Position numbers and translations under genes: made by a program
Shown: positions 8,971 through 17,808 of the stretch, one piece after another
How positions within the stretch are numbered: position 1 is the first letter of the stretch
How the letters are laid out: each line of letters opens with the position of its first letter
NCBI RefSeq assembly: GCF_005938675.2
Contig: NZ_VCCH02000046.1
Location: forward strand, 1 to 60,775
Direction of reading: 5' to 3'
Source of the DNA: Mycobacterium sp. KBS0706
GTDB taxonomy: Bacteria; Pseudomonadota; Alphaproteobacteria; DSM-16000; Inquilinaceae
Length of the DNA stretch: 60,775 bases
The notes under the pieces: generated by a model
Told to the model about the DNA's origin: nothing
Database searches by the model: none
Seen by the model: only the letters and a program-made list of their open reading frames with translations

Positions 8971-10602
8971 GTGGCGACCGTTGCGCTGACCTGCATTGAG
9001 ACTGTCGCCGACCTGGCGACGCTGGAGGGTTCCGGCGCGGCGCTGGCTCTCGGCTATCACCGGCCGGGCGACGGCGGCGGCGGCCAGTTCGCCTGGGACG
9101 CCAAATCGGACGCCCAGGAGGATGGCGGGCTGGTGTTCCGCGGCTCGGCAGCGGCCGGCCGGTGGATCCGCCTGGCCCAAGGTGCCGTGGATGTCCGCTG
9201 GTTCGGCGCCCAGGGCGACGGCGCCACCGACGACACCGAGGCGATCCAACGGGCGTTCGACACCCACCGGGCCATCTACCTGTCGAGCGGCACCTATCTG
9301 GTGGGCAATCTGCGCTTCGGCACCAACCGGACCGACGGCGAGCAATCGATGCACGCCCCCGCCATCGCGGGCGACGGGCGCAGCTCCAGGCTGAAGGCCA
9401 AGCCGGGCACGCAGGGCTTCGTGCTCAACGCCCAGGCCACCGCCGGGCTGCTGCTGCGTGCCTTCCTGGTCGACGGCAACGGCCAGTGCGGCGGCATCGA
9501 CACCGGCTGGCAGAAGGGCCTCGGCAAGGCGCAGTTGAACCGGTACGAGAACATCTGGGTCGAGAACTATGCCGGCCCGATGGGCTGGCAGGCGCTGCAC
9601 AACGAGGATACCAGCTTCGTCGGCTGCATCGTGCGCATGCCGCAGCCGGCCGATGGCGACGCCATCGCCATCAGCGCCGACTGCACCGGCGGGATCGTCA
9701 GCTTCGACCGCTGCGTCTGGTATGGCGCCAAGCTGGTGGTCGACTGCCAGAATGCGCGCTTCAGCGCCTGTGGCGGACACGGCATCCAGGTGCTCGGCCG
9801 CTCGGTCAACCTGCTGTCCTTCAACGGCTGCTATCTCTACAGCAACGCCAAGTCGGGCCGGGTGGTCTGGACCGATCCGGCCAGCAAGGGCCACATCAAC
9901 AGCATCACCTCCCGCGGCACCATGTGGATCACCACCGGCAAGGAGAGCAACGTGGCGATCTTCGGCGGGCGGTACTTCGCCGGGATCGATTCGACCGGCG
10001 ACGAGTTCGTCACCGACGGCAAGGGCTCGAAGGGCCGGATCCTGGACGACGACGTGGCCAACAACAGCGGCCAGTTCGTGTCCCGGGCCCATTTCCGGAG
10101 CGTCACCTTCGTGCCCGAGCTCGTGATCACCGACCCCAGCTCCGGCGCCATGAAGGCGAGCTTCCAGAACTGCCGGACGGGGGGACTGAACGTTGCCGAC
10201 CGGCTCTATATCGGCAACCCGTCGACCCAGCGCGTGCTGCTCGAGCCGAACGGCCTCGACGTCTCGAACGCCGCGACCCCGGACACGCAGTTCCGCATGT
10301 TCAACGAGACGCGGACGGTCGCCGGCGGCGAATGGCAGCCGGTGTTCGACCAGCCGATGACCCAGGGCAGCGGCCAGGTCTACATCGTCAGCCGCGGCGG
10401 CCAGGGCCCGGCGCTGCATGCCCGCCTGACCCGGGCCGGCGACCAGGAAAAGGCGGACCAGCTTGCGGTCCTGCAGGACCAGAACGCCGCCGATGGCGGC
10501 AAGATCGAGATGCGCTGGCCGGCGGGCAAGAGCCCCGAGTTCCGCGTCAACGGGACCGGCAAGATCGTGGTCGAGATCGTGTCGGAAAGCATGGGCCACT
10601 GA
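8971..10602 (+). CDS. Right-handed beta-helix (pectate-lyase-superfamily / tailspike-like) protein
   Basis: 543 residues from GTG 8971, chosen because GGAG lies six bases before it; another in-frame GTG at 8935 has no ribosome-binding site. Residues around 25-75 read LGYHRPGDGGGGQFAWD, RWIRL and VRWFGAQGDGATDDTEAIQRAF, followed by LSSGTYLVG. This is the standard entry of the pectate-lyase-3 fold shared by polygalacturonases, exopolysaccharide depolymerases and phage tailspikes. The middle has repeated short strands as expected for a beta-helix. There is no signal peptide. It sits alone on the plus strand inside a polysaccharide locus, so trimming, modifying or degrading that polysaccharide is the natural inference; no catalytic residues can be named. 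Confidence 0.75.
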   Translation: MATVALTCIETVADLATLEGSGAALALGYHRPGDGGGGQFAWDAKSDAQEDGGLVFRGSAAAGRWIRLAQGAVDVRWFGAQGDGATDDTEAIQRAFDTHRAIYLSSGTYLVGNLRFGTNRTDGEQSMHAPAIAGDGRSSRLKAKPGTQGFVLNAQATAGLLLRAFLVDGNGQCGGIDTGWQKGLGKAQLNRYENIWVENYAGPMGWQALHNEDTSFVGCIVRMPQPADGDAIAISADCTGGIVSFDRCVWYGAKLVVDCQNARFSACGGHGIQVLGRSVNLLSFNGCYLYSNAKSGRVVWTDPASKGHINSITSRGTMWITTGKESNVAIFGGRYFAGIDSTGDEFVTDGKGSKGRILDDDVANNSGQFVSRAHFRSVTFVPELVITDPSSGAMKASFQNCRTGGLNVADRLYIGNPSTQRVLLEPNGLDVSNAATPDTQFRMFNETRTVAGGEWQPVFDQPMTQGSGQVYIVSRGGQGPALHARLTRAGDQEKADQLAVLQDQNAADGGKIEMRWPAGKSPEFRVNGTGKIVVEIVSESMGH

Positions 10603-10799
10603 TCCGCCACAATGCCCCCGGCCGGTTCAGGCCGGCGGCGAAGGAAGCTGCCATGTCCGTCTGATGGGGGGGTGCCCCCGTCCCTTTCGCATCCGATCCG
10701 TGCGACCCTGCACGGCGATCTCACCGCCGCAGCTTCACCTGGGACCGCTGCGCCGAGGGCGTCCGCCGCGCCCTGCACCAGGCGGCGGGCGCGTAGGCG
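10603..10799. terminator. Convergent intergenic region with G-C hairpin
   Basis: The 197 bp between the beta-helix gene and the convergent glycosyltransferase hold a short GGGGG-GTG-CCCCC hairpin at about 10668-10679 followed on the plus strand by GTCCCTTTC, a weak terminator. A second weak dyad, GCCGG..CCGGC, lies at about 10621-10635. Nothing else is evident. Confidence 0.35.
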
Positions 10800-11798
10800 T
10801 CAGGCGCTGCGCCGGGCCTGGCGCAGCATCCGCTTGGCCGCCTTCGCCGCCTGGAACGCCGGGAAGCAATGGGTGACCAGGAACAGCTTGGGATCGGTCC
10901 AGGCGAGGCGCCGGGCCATCTCCGGCACCGTGTGCAGCTCGGGATGATCGAGCGGGAAATCGCCCGAGCGCACCAGCCCCATCGCGATGCCCAGCAGGCG
11001 AGTCTTGTAGCGGCGCAGGTTCCGGTACGTCTCGGGCTTCAGCCCGGGGGCGTCGATCAGGCCTTGTACAGCCTCCATCGAGCGGACATAGCCGATGACA
11101 TGGCGTTCGGTCAGCCTGCTGAAGGAGATCGAGTTCTGCCGGATGCGCCAGAGATAGAAGTCCCGGCTGCTGAGATAGGTCAGCCCCGCCTTCATGAACA
11201 GCCGTGGCGTGTATTCGACATCCTCGTGCAGGATCGGCAGGAATTCGATGCCGTTGTCGCGCGAGACGGAGCGGCGATGAACATACATCCAGGCCATGGG
11301 GAAGAAGCGCCGCCGACGGCACAAGGCATTGAAGGCATCCTCGCCGCTCGGGAACGGGCCTTCGAGGCCGAGGTTGTAGCGGACCTCGACCGAATTCGCC
11401 GCAGTCTCCGCCGGGCCGGTGAAGGAGAATGTCGAGAAGCAGAACAGGTCGATCCCCGGATGCCGGCTATGCACGTCGTAGAAGCACCGGACGAAATCCG
11501 GGTCCAGCACGTCATCCGAGTCGAGATAGTAGATGAAGTCACCGGTGGCGACCGCGACCCCGTTGTTGCGGGCCCCGCCAAGGCCGCAGTTCCTGGTGTG
11601 CAGGATCCTGACGTTCGGGACATCGCCGTACAGCCGGTCGACGAGCCGCCCGCTTCCGTCCGTCGAGCCGTCGTCGACGATGATGATCTCATGCACCGGG
11701 GCGGTCTGCCGGAGCACCGAATCGACCGCCTCCTGGACGTAGTCTTCGACGTTGTAGGTCGGAATGATGACCGACAGCTTGGGCGTTGAGACCTGCAT
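10800..11798 (-). CDS. Family 2 glycosyltransferase
   Basis: 332 residues. GT-A fold signatures are LSVIIPTYNVEDYVQEAVDSVL at the N-terminus, IIIVDDGSTDGSG, NCGLGGARNNG and YLDSDD (the DxD-type metal and nucleotide-sugar site, near residue 95). ATG 11798 is chosen since GGGGAAAC precedes it and it opens right before the catalytic domain; it starts 13 bp after the pyruvyl transferase stop. It should add one sugar to the lipid-linked repeat unit on the cytoplasmic face of the membrane. Donor and acceptor are unknown. It is the last gene of the minus-strand polysaccharide series. Confidence 0.9.
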   Translation of the reverse strand: MQVSTPKLSVIIPTYNVEDYVQEAVDSVLRQTAPVHEIIIVDDGSTDGSGRLVDRLYGDVPNVRILHTRNCGLGGARNNGVAVATGDFIYYLDSDDVLDPDFVRCFYDVHSRHPGIDLFCFSTFSFTGPAETAANSVEVRYNLGLEGPFPSGEDAFNALCRRRRFFPMAWMYVHRRSVSRDNGIEFLPILHEDVEYTPRLFMKAGLTYLSSRDFYLWRIRQNSISFSRLTERHVIGYVRSMEAVQGLIDAPGLKPETYRNLRRYKTRLLGIAMGLVRSGDFPLDHPELHTVPEMARRLAWTDPKLFLVTHCFPAFQAAKAAKRMLRQARRSA

Positions 11799-11811
11799 CG
11801 TTTCCCCGTCT

Positions 11812-12765
11812 CTAGGCCGCAAACAGCTCGCAATCGTCGACGCGGTTGGTCCACGCCTCGAAATAGGTCGAGTTCTTGCCGTAGGAATTGTCCAGCAGCA
11901 CCGTCTTCATGCCCAGGAGGCAGGCCAGGATGTGGCCGTGCATGCGCGACGTCACGATCCGGTCATAGGCCAGGATCCGTTTGACCGACTTCGCCACCAC
12001 GCGGTCGCTGTAGCCGTACCAGAAGGGTTCGACCGGAACCAGCTTGCGGCCGGTCACGCCGTTGACCTGGTCGGTCCTGCGGGTCAGCAGTTGGATCATC
12101 CGATCCTGGCGGGTGGTGAAGTCCGGCCAGTCGAGCGGCTGGTCGATCTGGCCCCGGAACATCTCGGGGATGGCGACCGTCTCCTCGTCCCGGCGCATCA
12201 TCCACAGCGTGCCGCCGCCGGTGGCCCCGGCGGCCTTGCGCGGCAGCTTGCCCCACAGGAAATGCGCCATGTCCGGGCACAGCTCGGCATTGTTCGAGAA
12301 TTCGCGCCGGAAGACGTCGTAGGTCCGCTGGTCCCGCGCCAGGAAGTGCAGGTCCTTGTGCTGCGCCATGACCTCGGCGGCCAGGCGCATCTTGGCCGGA
12401 TCGCTGAAATGCATGGTCTGCGGGAAAATCACGATCCGGTGATCGCGATAATGGTTGATGATCTTCTGCCGCAAAAGCTGGTGCGGATAGTAGATGTCGC
12501 CGAAATTGCCGCCGCCATGCAGCACGATCGTCACATCCTTTGGCACCACCGGGAAGTTGCGCTCGTGCCACGGAAAGCCGAAATACGAATAACGGCGGAT
12601 CACGTCGTACCGTCGATCCTCAAAGAACGCTTCCGTTCCCTTGAGGATCAGCAGGTCACCAACATTGAAGTGCAGCGGATAGTCGATATATAGAATTCGA
12701 CTGCCGGGCTTTATATATTGATCGATGACGGAAAGGCGGCTCTTCAGATAATCCATGCCATGCAT
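11812..12765 (-). CDS. Polysaccharide pyruvyl transferase family protein
   Basis: 317 residues starting MHGMDYL (ATG 12765; a second ATG nine bases on is possible). Family features: NVGDLLILKGTEAFF near residue 35, VLHGGGNFGDIY (the GGGN-x-GD motif of pyruvyl transferases), FPQTMHFSD, ARDQRTYDVF and near the end IVTSRMHGHILACLLG (the R-x-H-G segment). Such enzymes move pyruvate from phosphoenolpyruvate onto a sugar as a ketal (for example ExoV, PssM and EpsO), giving the polymer a negative charge. It stands between the flippase and the terminal glycosyltransferase. It suggests a pyruvylated exopolysaccharide; the acceptor sugar is unknown. Confidence 0.87.
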   Translation of the reverse strand: MHGMDYLKSRLSVIDQYIKPGSRILYIDYPLHFNVGDLLILKGTEAFFEDRRYDVIRRYSYFGFPWHERNFPVVPKDVTIVLHGGGNFGDIYYPHQLLRQKIINHYRDHRIVIFPQTMHFSDPAKMRLAAEVMAQHKDLHFLARDQRTYDVFRREFSNNAELCPDMAHFLWGKLPRKAAGATGGGTLWMMRRDEETVAIPEMFRGQIDQPLDWPDFTTRQDRMIQLLTRRTDQVNGVTGRKLVPVEPFWYGYSDRVVAKSVKRILAYDRIVTSRMHGHILACLLGMKTVLLDNSYGKNSTYFEAWTNRVDDCELFAA

Positions 12766-12903
12766 CTTGAACCGCGCCTTCCGAGCCCGAGAGACTCGCC
12801 CTATTGATCAAACGGAGAGATATATAGCAATCCGCGTCGAGAGTTCGACGGGGTTATAGAATAGAGCCGGGAAAGATGGCAATGCCGTGGCGCATCGCCG
12901 GCG

Positions 12904-14364
12904 TCACGCCCCGGTGCCGCCGACCCGCAGCCGGCCGACCGTCTCGCGCAGCCCCCGGATCATCTTCCAGTTGAACAGCGGCACGGTGACCGCCGCGGTG
13001 ACCATCCCGGCCAGGATCGCCGCCACCAGCCGAAGCACGGCCGGCGCATCGGCGAGCAGATGCTGGGTCAGCAGGACCGCGGCGGTCATCGCCGCCATCG
13101 GCGCCAGCGGCCGGACGACGGCCCGGAGCTGGTTCCGGACCGGAATCCGGGCATAGTGGCTGACCAGGAGGAAGCCCCAGGGCAGCGAGACAAGATTGCG
13201 GGCGGCCCACCCGAGCACCACGACGACCAGCGCCTGCTCGGCCGTGATGAAGCCGCTGGTCAAGGTGATCACGCAGGCGACCAGGGCATAGGGAACGATG
13301 ACGTTCTGATGGCCCTTGGCCCGCAGCAGCGGCCCGGCCAGGGCCCGGGACAGCAGGAAGAACCAGGCCGCGGCGAAGATCTGGATCAGCGGCGCTGCGG
13401 GCTGCCATTGCCGGCCGAAGACCAGGGGAACCAGATCATCCGCCACCAGGGCCAATCCGATGAACAGCACGCCGCCGGCGACCGTGAGCAGACTGGTCGC
13501 CGTCAGGAAGGCCCGGTTCGCGTCGCGGTCGTTGCGGTCGAGATCGGCGAAGAACGACAGGCCGAAGCGGACGACATTACCCTGGATCAGGTTGCCGACC
13601 TCCTCCACCAGCCGCTGGGCGAACTGGAAGTAACCAAGGGCCACGGCACCGTGAAAATAGCCGACCTGCAGCGCGAAGATGCGGGTGGTGCCCTGCCACA
13701 GCAACTGCTCGATGCTCATCGAGCCGCCGAACGACGCCAGCGACCGGAACTCGCGCCAGTCGAAGCGCAGTCGCGGCACCCGCGGCATGGCTCGCCACAA
13801 AACGATGGCGGACAGCGCGTTGGAGATCAGCACGCCGCCGACCATGGCCCAGGCCCCGGCCCCGAGCCAGCCGAGGACGCCGATGACGACGACCTGCGAG
13901 ATCCGCGACAGCATCATCCGTCGGGTCAGCACATTCGCCCGCATCTTGCGGGTGAGCAGCGCGGTCGGCACCGCCATCACCGCGTTGAGCAGCAGCAGGA
14001 AGCCGGTCACGCCGAGCAGCAGGAACAGCGTCGGGTCGTCGAACAGCCAGCCGACCGGGGCGGCGATCAACCAGCACAGGGCGACGCCGGCGACCCCGAG
14101 CGCCATCAGGCCGGTGAAGGCGGTGTCGGTGACGCTGGCATGGACCGAGCGATGGCGGATCAGGGATTCCTGGATGCCCAGGCCGGTCGCCAGGCCGAGC
14201 AGCATGACGAGCCCGATGGCGATGCCGGCGCGGCCGATATCCGCCGGTGACAGGAACCAGCCCGCCACGAAGATCGAGGCCACGCCCGACAATGCGTTGG
14301 ACACCGCCTCAGCGACCGCCCAGGGCGCGGCCCGCATCACGCGGGATTCCAATCTCTTCGACAT
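12904..14364 (-). CDS. Wzx-type polysaccharide flippase (lipopolysaccharide biosynthesis protein)
   Basis: 486 residues, almost entirely membrane segments (about 12-14 helices), with the polysaccharide-synthase family start SKRLESRVMRAAPWAVAEAVSNALS and helix pair GWFLSPADIGRAGIAIGLVML. ATG 14364 is used because GGCGGATC precedes it. Length and pattern fit WzxC/ExoT-type oligosaccharide flippases, which turn undecaprenyl-linked repeat units to the periplasm. It lies 116 bp after galE and 138 bp before the pyruvyl transferase. A single-pass lipid II or teichoic acid flippase is less likely given the neighbours. Confidence 0.87.
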   Translation of the reverse strand: MSKRLESRVMRAAPWAVAEAVSNALSGVASIFVAGWFLSPADIGRAGIAIGLVMLLGLATGLGIQESLIRHRSVHASVTDTAFTGLMALGVAGVALCWLIAAPVGWLFDDPTLFLLLGVTGFLLLLNAVMAVPTALLTRKMRANVLTRRMMLSRISQVVVIGVLGWLGAGAWAMVGGVLISNALSAIVLWRAMPRVPRLRFDWREFRSLASFGGSMSIEQLLWQGTTRIFALQVGYFHGAVALGYFQFAQRLVEEVGNLIQGNVVRFGLSFFADLDRNDRDANRAFLTATSLLTVAGGVLFIGLALVADDLVPLVFGRQWQPAAPLIQIFAAAWFFLLSRALAGPLLRAKGHQNVIVPYALVACVITLTSGFITAEQALVVVVLGWAARNLVSLPWGFLLVSHYARIPVRNQLRAVVRPLAPMAAMTAAVLLTQHLLADAPAVLRLVAAILAGMVTAAVTVPLFNWKMIRGLRETVGRLRVGGTGA

Positions 14365-14480
14365 TGATCCGCCAGATCCGCCCAACTGGTCACGCACCGT
14401 CGCCGGACCGAAGACGGCGTGTCGTCTGCTGTCCCACCCGCCTCGTCACGTGTTCATCGACGAGGCCGCATCGCCGGGCG

Positions 14481-15473
14481 TCACGCCCCGCCGATCTCGC
14501 TTTGGTACCACCTCCAGGCCGTCCGGATCGACTCTTCCAGGTCGAAGGCGGCGCGAAACCCGAGAACCGACGCCGCGAGGGACGGGTCGGCCACCAGCTC
14601 CGCCGCGTCGCCCGAGCGCTGCGGCGCCAGTTCCACCGGAATCGGCCGGCCGGTGACGCGCTCGGCCGTCCGGATGACGTCGAGCACGGTGTGGCCGATG
14701 CCGGTGCCGAGGTTGAAGGCCCGCGGCGTGCCGCCGTCGAGCAGGTAGCGCAGGGCGCGGACATGGGCATCGGCCAGGTCGGCGACATGGATATAGTCGC
14801 GGATGCAGGTGCCGTCCTTGGTCGGATAGTCGTTGCCGAGCAGCCGGATATGGGGCAGCCGGCCGGCAGCCGCCATCAGCGTCAGCGGGATCAGATGGGT
14901 CTCGGGGTCGTGCCGCTCCCCCACCTCGCCATCGGGGTCGGCACCGCAGGCGTTGAAATAGCGCAGCGCCGCCCAGCGCAGGCCGTAGGCCGCGGCGAAA
15001 TCCGCCAGCATGCGCTCGATCATCAGCTTCGATGCGCCATAGGGGTGGATCGGCGCCTGCGGCGTGTCCTCCACGATCGGCATGCGCTCCGGCAGGCCGT
15101 AGGTGGCGCAGGTGCTGGAGAAGACGATATGGCGGATGTCGTGGCGCCGGGCAGCCTCGAGCAGGGACAGCGATCCCGCGACGTTGTTGCGGTAGTAGAT
15201 CGCGGGATCGCCGACCGATTCCCCGACATAGGTCAGCGCCGCGAAATGCAGGATCGCCACCGGCCGGTGCTGCGCCATCACCCGGTCGAGCGCCGCGCCG
15301 TCGCTGATATCGACGTCCTCCAGCGGCCCCCATTTGACGAAGTCGCGATGGCCGCGGCACAGGTTGTCGACCACGACCGGAACGAAGCCGGCGGCCGCCA
15401 GCGCCTTGCAGGCATGGCTGCCGATATAGCCGGCGCCGCCGGTGACGAGAACGACGCGGCTGCTGATACTCAT
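14481..15473 (-). CDS. galE: UDP-glucose 4-epimerase
   Basis: 330 residues, full length. LVTGGAGYIGSHACKAL for NAD binding, HFAALTYVGESV, FSSTCATYG with the catalytic Ser/Thr, HPYGASK (Tyr-x-x-x-Lys), LRYFNACGADPDGEVGE and GTCIRDYIHVADLADAH are classic GalE. It interconverts UDP-glucose and UDP-galactose; in rhizobial exopolysaccharide loci the same enzyme is called ExoB. Its position between methyltransferase and flippase suggests galactose in the repeat unit. Confidence 0.95.
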   Translation of the reverse strand: MSISSRVVLVTGGAGYIGSHACKALAAAGFVPVVVDNLCRGHRDFVKWGPLEDVDISDGAALDRVMAQHRPVAILHFAALTYVGESVGDPAIYYRNNVAGSLSLLEAARRHDIRHIVFSSTCATYGLPERMPIVEDTPQAPIHPYGASKLMIERMLADFAAAYGLRWAALRYFNACGADPDGEVGERHDPETHLIPLTLMAAAGRLPHIRLLGNDYPTKDGTCIRDYIHVADLADAHVRALRYLLDGGTPRAFNLGTGIGHTVLDVIRTAERVTGRPIPVELAPQRSGDAAELVADPSLAASVLGFRAAFDLEESIRTAWRWYQSEIGGA

Positions 15474-15519
15474 CGGTTTACGACCTCTGGGAGATGGCTG
15501 GCGGGAATGGACCGCGGCT

Positions 15520-16374
15520 TCAGGCCGCGGCCCGCGCCACGATGATGTCCTGCCGGTTCATGCTGATCAGGCCCGGATCGACCTTGGCACCGGTCCAGGC
15601 GCCGCGGAGGACGGTCTCGATGGTCAGGCCCGCTGCCGCATAGGCGCCGCGCAGCCAGGCCTCGTCCAGCGCGGTCAGATCCTCCGGGATGTTCGGATTG
15701 TTGGTCCAGTAGCGGTCGCCCGGATACAGGGTCAGGTCGGTCTTCCCGTTCTTCAGAGCGGCCAGGGAGTCATCGTTGATCAGATAGTATGACGACGCCA
15801 GCTGGCCGCCGGGGCGTAGCACGCGGCCGATCTCGGAGAGGTAATGCGCCACGTCGTCCGGATACATGTGGGTGAAGACCGACCACAGCGAGACGACGTC
15901 GAAGGAGTTGTCCGGGAAGGGCAGGACGAACTTCGACGGCGGGATGGCGCCAGCGTGATTGTAGAACTTATTGAACAGGTCGACATGGATGAAGGTGAAC
16001 CGGAAGTTCCGCGGCGTGATGTTGCGGCTGCACCAGCGGACCTGGTCCCGGTCGATATCGAGGCCGATGTAGCGGGCCTTCTCGTCGAGATAGGACAGCA
16101 GCTGAATGGTCTTGCGCCCCATGCCGCTGCCGATATCCAGCATGACGGCGCTGCGGTCGAGCCGCAGCACGTCGCGGTAGAAGCGCAGAGCCTCCTGGCC
16201 GTTCTGGGTCCAGACATCGCGGCCCCGCGGCCCGTCGCGCATCAGCCGCAACGGCGGCATCACTTCGTCCTGCGAGCCGCGGTCGACGAAGTCCCGGATT
16301 GCCCATGGCACGTCCCTGATGACGGAAAAAACCGGCGCCGGGACAATGTTCTTAATAGTCTGCTTGATGCTCAT
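15520..16374 (-). CDS. Class I SAM-dependent methyltransferase
   Basis: 284 residues from ATG 16374, which has AAGGTGGG seven bases upstream. Motif I is AVMLDIGSGMGRKTIQLL (near residue 85), the acidic end of strand two is YIGLDIDRDQVRWC, and LPFPDNSFDVVSLWSVFTHM is the post-I/motif-II region; RVLRPGGQLASS is motif III. Such proteins in polysaccharide clusters usually O-methylate a sugar or the chain end. It lies 54 bp after the polymerase-like gene and 46 bp before galE. Substrate unknown. Confidence 0.88.
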   Translation of the reverse strand: MSIKQTIKNIVPAPVFSVIRDVPWAIRDFVDRGSQDEVMPPLRLMRDGPRGRDVWTQNGQEALRFYRDVLRLDRSAVMLDIGSGMGRKTIQLLSYLDEKARYIGLDIDRDQVRWCSRNITPRNFRFTFIHVDLFNKFYNHAGAIPPSKFVLPFPDNSFDVVSLWSVFTHMYPDDVAHYLSEIGRVLRPGGQLASSYYLINDDSLAALKNGKTDLTLYPGDRYWTNNPNIPEDLTALDEAWLRGAYAAAGLTIETVLRGAWTGAKVDPGLISMNRQDIIVARAAA

Positions 16375-16428
16375 AAATCCCACCTTCCCGGGCCGTCGAC
16401 GAAGCGTGCCTCCCCATCGCCACACGCC

Positions 16429-17808
16429 TCAACCCGTTTGCGGCTCTATCTTCTTCGCCTGCTTGCGCCCCAGCATCCGGGTCATGGCCGGGGCCAGCCG
16501 GAGCATCAGGAACAGGATGATCACCAGGAGGTCATCGATCTTCCATTGCAGCAGGTTGCTGCAGATCAGGGAAACGGCTTTGTAGGTGATGACGTTGATC
16601 GCCAGGACATACCGGTTGCCGCCCTTCTCGACAACCAGCCGGAACAGGAAGGCCTGAATCACGATCGCGAACCCGTCGACTGCCGACCACAGCACGAGGC
16701 CGGCATAGCCGAAGGCGTCATACCCCCAGAGCGACATCGGCAGCCGGAAGCCGCCCGACCCCGTGTTGAGATCGGCGCCGATGATCCACTTCGTGTAGTT
16801 GCCGGGATTCCATCGGAAGTCATAGGGCACCAGCCCGCCGAACACCGTCATGCCCATGGTCGGCGGCGGCCCAGCCTTGTGGTAAGCGTCCACGAACCAC
16901 AGGATGTCGTGGATGTCCGACAGCCCCTTGATGATCGCGTCGAGCCCGACCTCGTTTTTCAGCCCCAGCACATAGACCAGGATCTGGTTCGCGGCGGAGC
17001 CGAAGGTGAAGACCGTCAGATAGACCGCCACGCCGACGATGATCCAGCCGAGGCGTGCTCGGACCACCAGCAGGATCAGCAGTCCTTCGAGGATCGGCTG
17101 GGCGGCGGCGCCGCGGCGCAGCGACAGCAGCGCCAGCAGGACGGCGAAGCCCAGCAGGCCCACCAGCAGGAACATCATGATCCGCCCGACATTGAGCCGG
17201 CTGGGCAGCAGCAGAATCCCGATCAGCACCCCGACCTGGTACAGGACCATGCCGCCCCGGAACAGCGGCATGTAGGGCGCTGCCCGGGCGGTGTATTCGC
17301 CGGCGAAATATTTGGCGACCAGGGGGTTTTCGGCAAAGGCGGGGATGATGCCGCTGAGCATGTAGAACCCGCCGATGAAGACGGCCGCCCCGGCCAGCAT
17401 CAGCATGGCGGCGATGAACAGGAGCAGCCCGGCCCCGCGATTCACGGAATCGATCATGAGGCCGTTGAACACCGCGAAGCCGCGCGGGGCGGCCAGCGCC
17501 CGGATCGTCGCGACCGCCGCCAGGCAGGTGACTGCCGCCCCGATCGACAGGATGGCGATGAAGGATTCGGCGGCGCCCTGCTCCATCCCGCTCGCGGCGA
17601 CATACTGGCTGGTCCAGTAGAAGGAGCCCCAACCGACGGCAATGACGACGAACGGAACCGACAGGATGAACGGCACGTTCCGGATGTTGGGCCAGACGAA
17701 AAATGTCAGCAGCTTGGTGGTGGCGATCAGCAGCAGGACGAAGCCCATCCAGGACAAGCCCGGCAGGCTCCACGAAAAGCTGTAGAGATAGCCGTCGCTG
17801 ACAGTCAT
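16429..17808 (-). CDS. Polytopic membrane protein, candidate Wzy polysaccharide polymerase
   Basis: 459 residues with some 10-12 hydrophobic helices and a large extramembrane loop around residues 290-365 (containing ILWFVDAYHKAGPPP and YDFRWNPGNYTKWIIGADLN), the layout of O-antigen ligase/polymerase proteins. These show little sequence conservation, so the call rests on topology and on the position between Wzz-like and Wzx-like genes. ATG 17808 overlaps the stop of the Wzz-like gene as ATGA. Expected role: joining repeat units in the periplasm. A basic tail (RKQAKKIEPQTG) ends the protein in the cytoplasm. Confidence 0.75.
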   Translation of the reverse strand: MTVSDGYLYSFSWSLPGLSWMGFVLLLIATTKLLTFFVWPNIRNVPFILSVPFVVIAVGWGSFYWTSQYVAASGMEQGAAESFIAILSIGAAVTCLAAVATIRALAAPRGFAVFNGLMIDSVNRGAGLLLFIAAMLMLAGAAVFIGGFYMLSGIIPAFAENPLVAKYFAGEYTARAAPYMPLFRGGMVLYQVGVLIGILLLPSRLNVGRIMMFLLVGLLGFAVLLALLSLRRGAAAQPILEGLLILLVVRARLGWIIVGVAVYLTVFTFGSAANQILVYVLGLKNEVGLDAIIKGLSDIHDILWFVDAYHKAGPPPTMGMTVFGGLVPYDFRWNPGNYTKWIIGADLNTGSGGFRLPMSLWGYDAFGYAGLVLWSAVDGFAIVIQAFLFRLVVEKGGNRYVLAINVITYKAVSLICSNLLQWKIDDLLVIILFLMLRLAPAMTRMLGRKQAKKIEPQTG

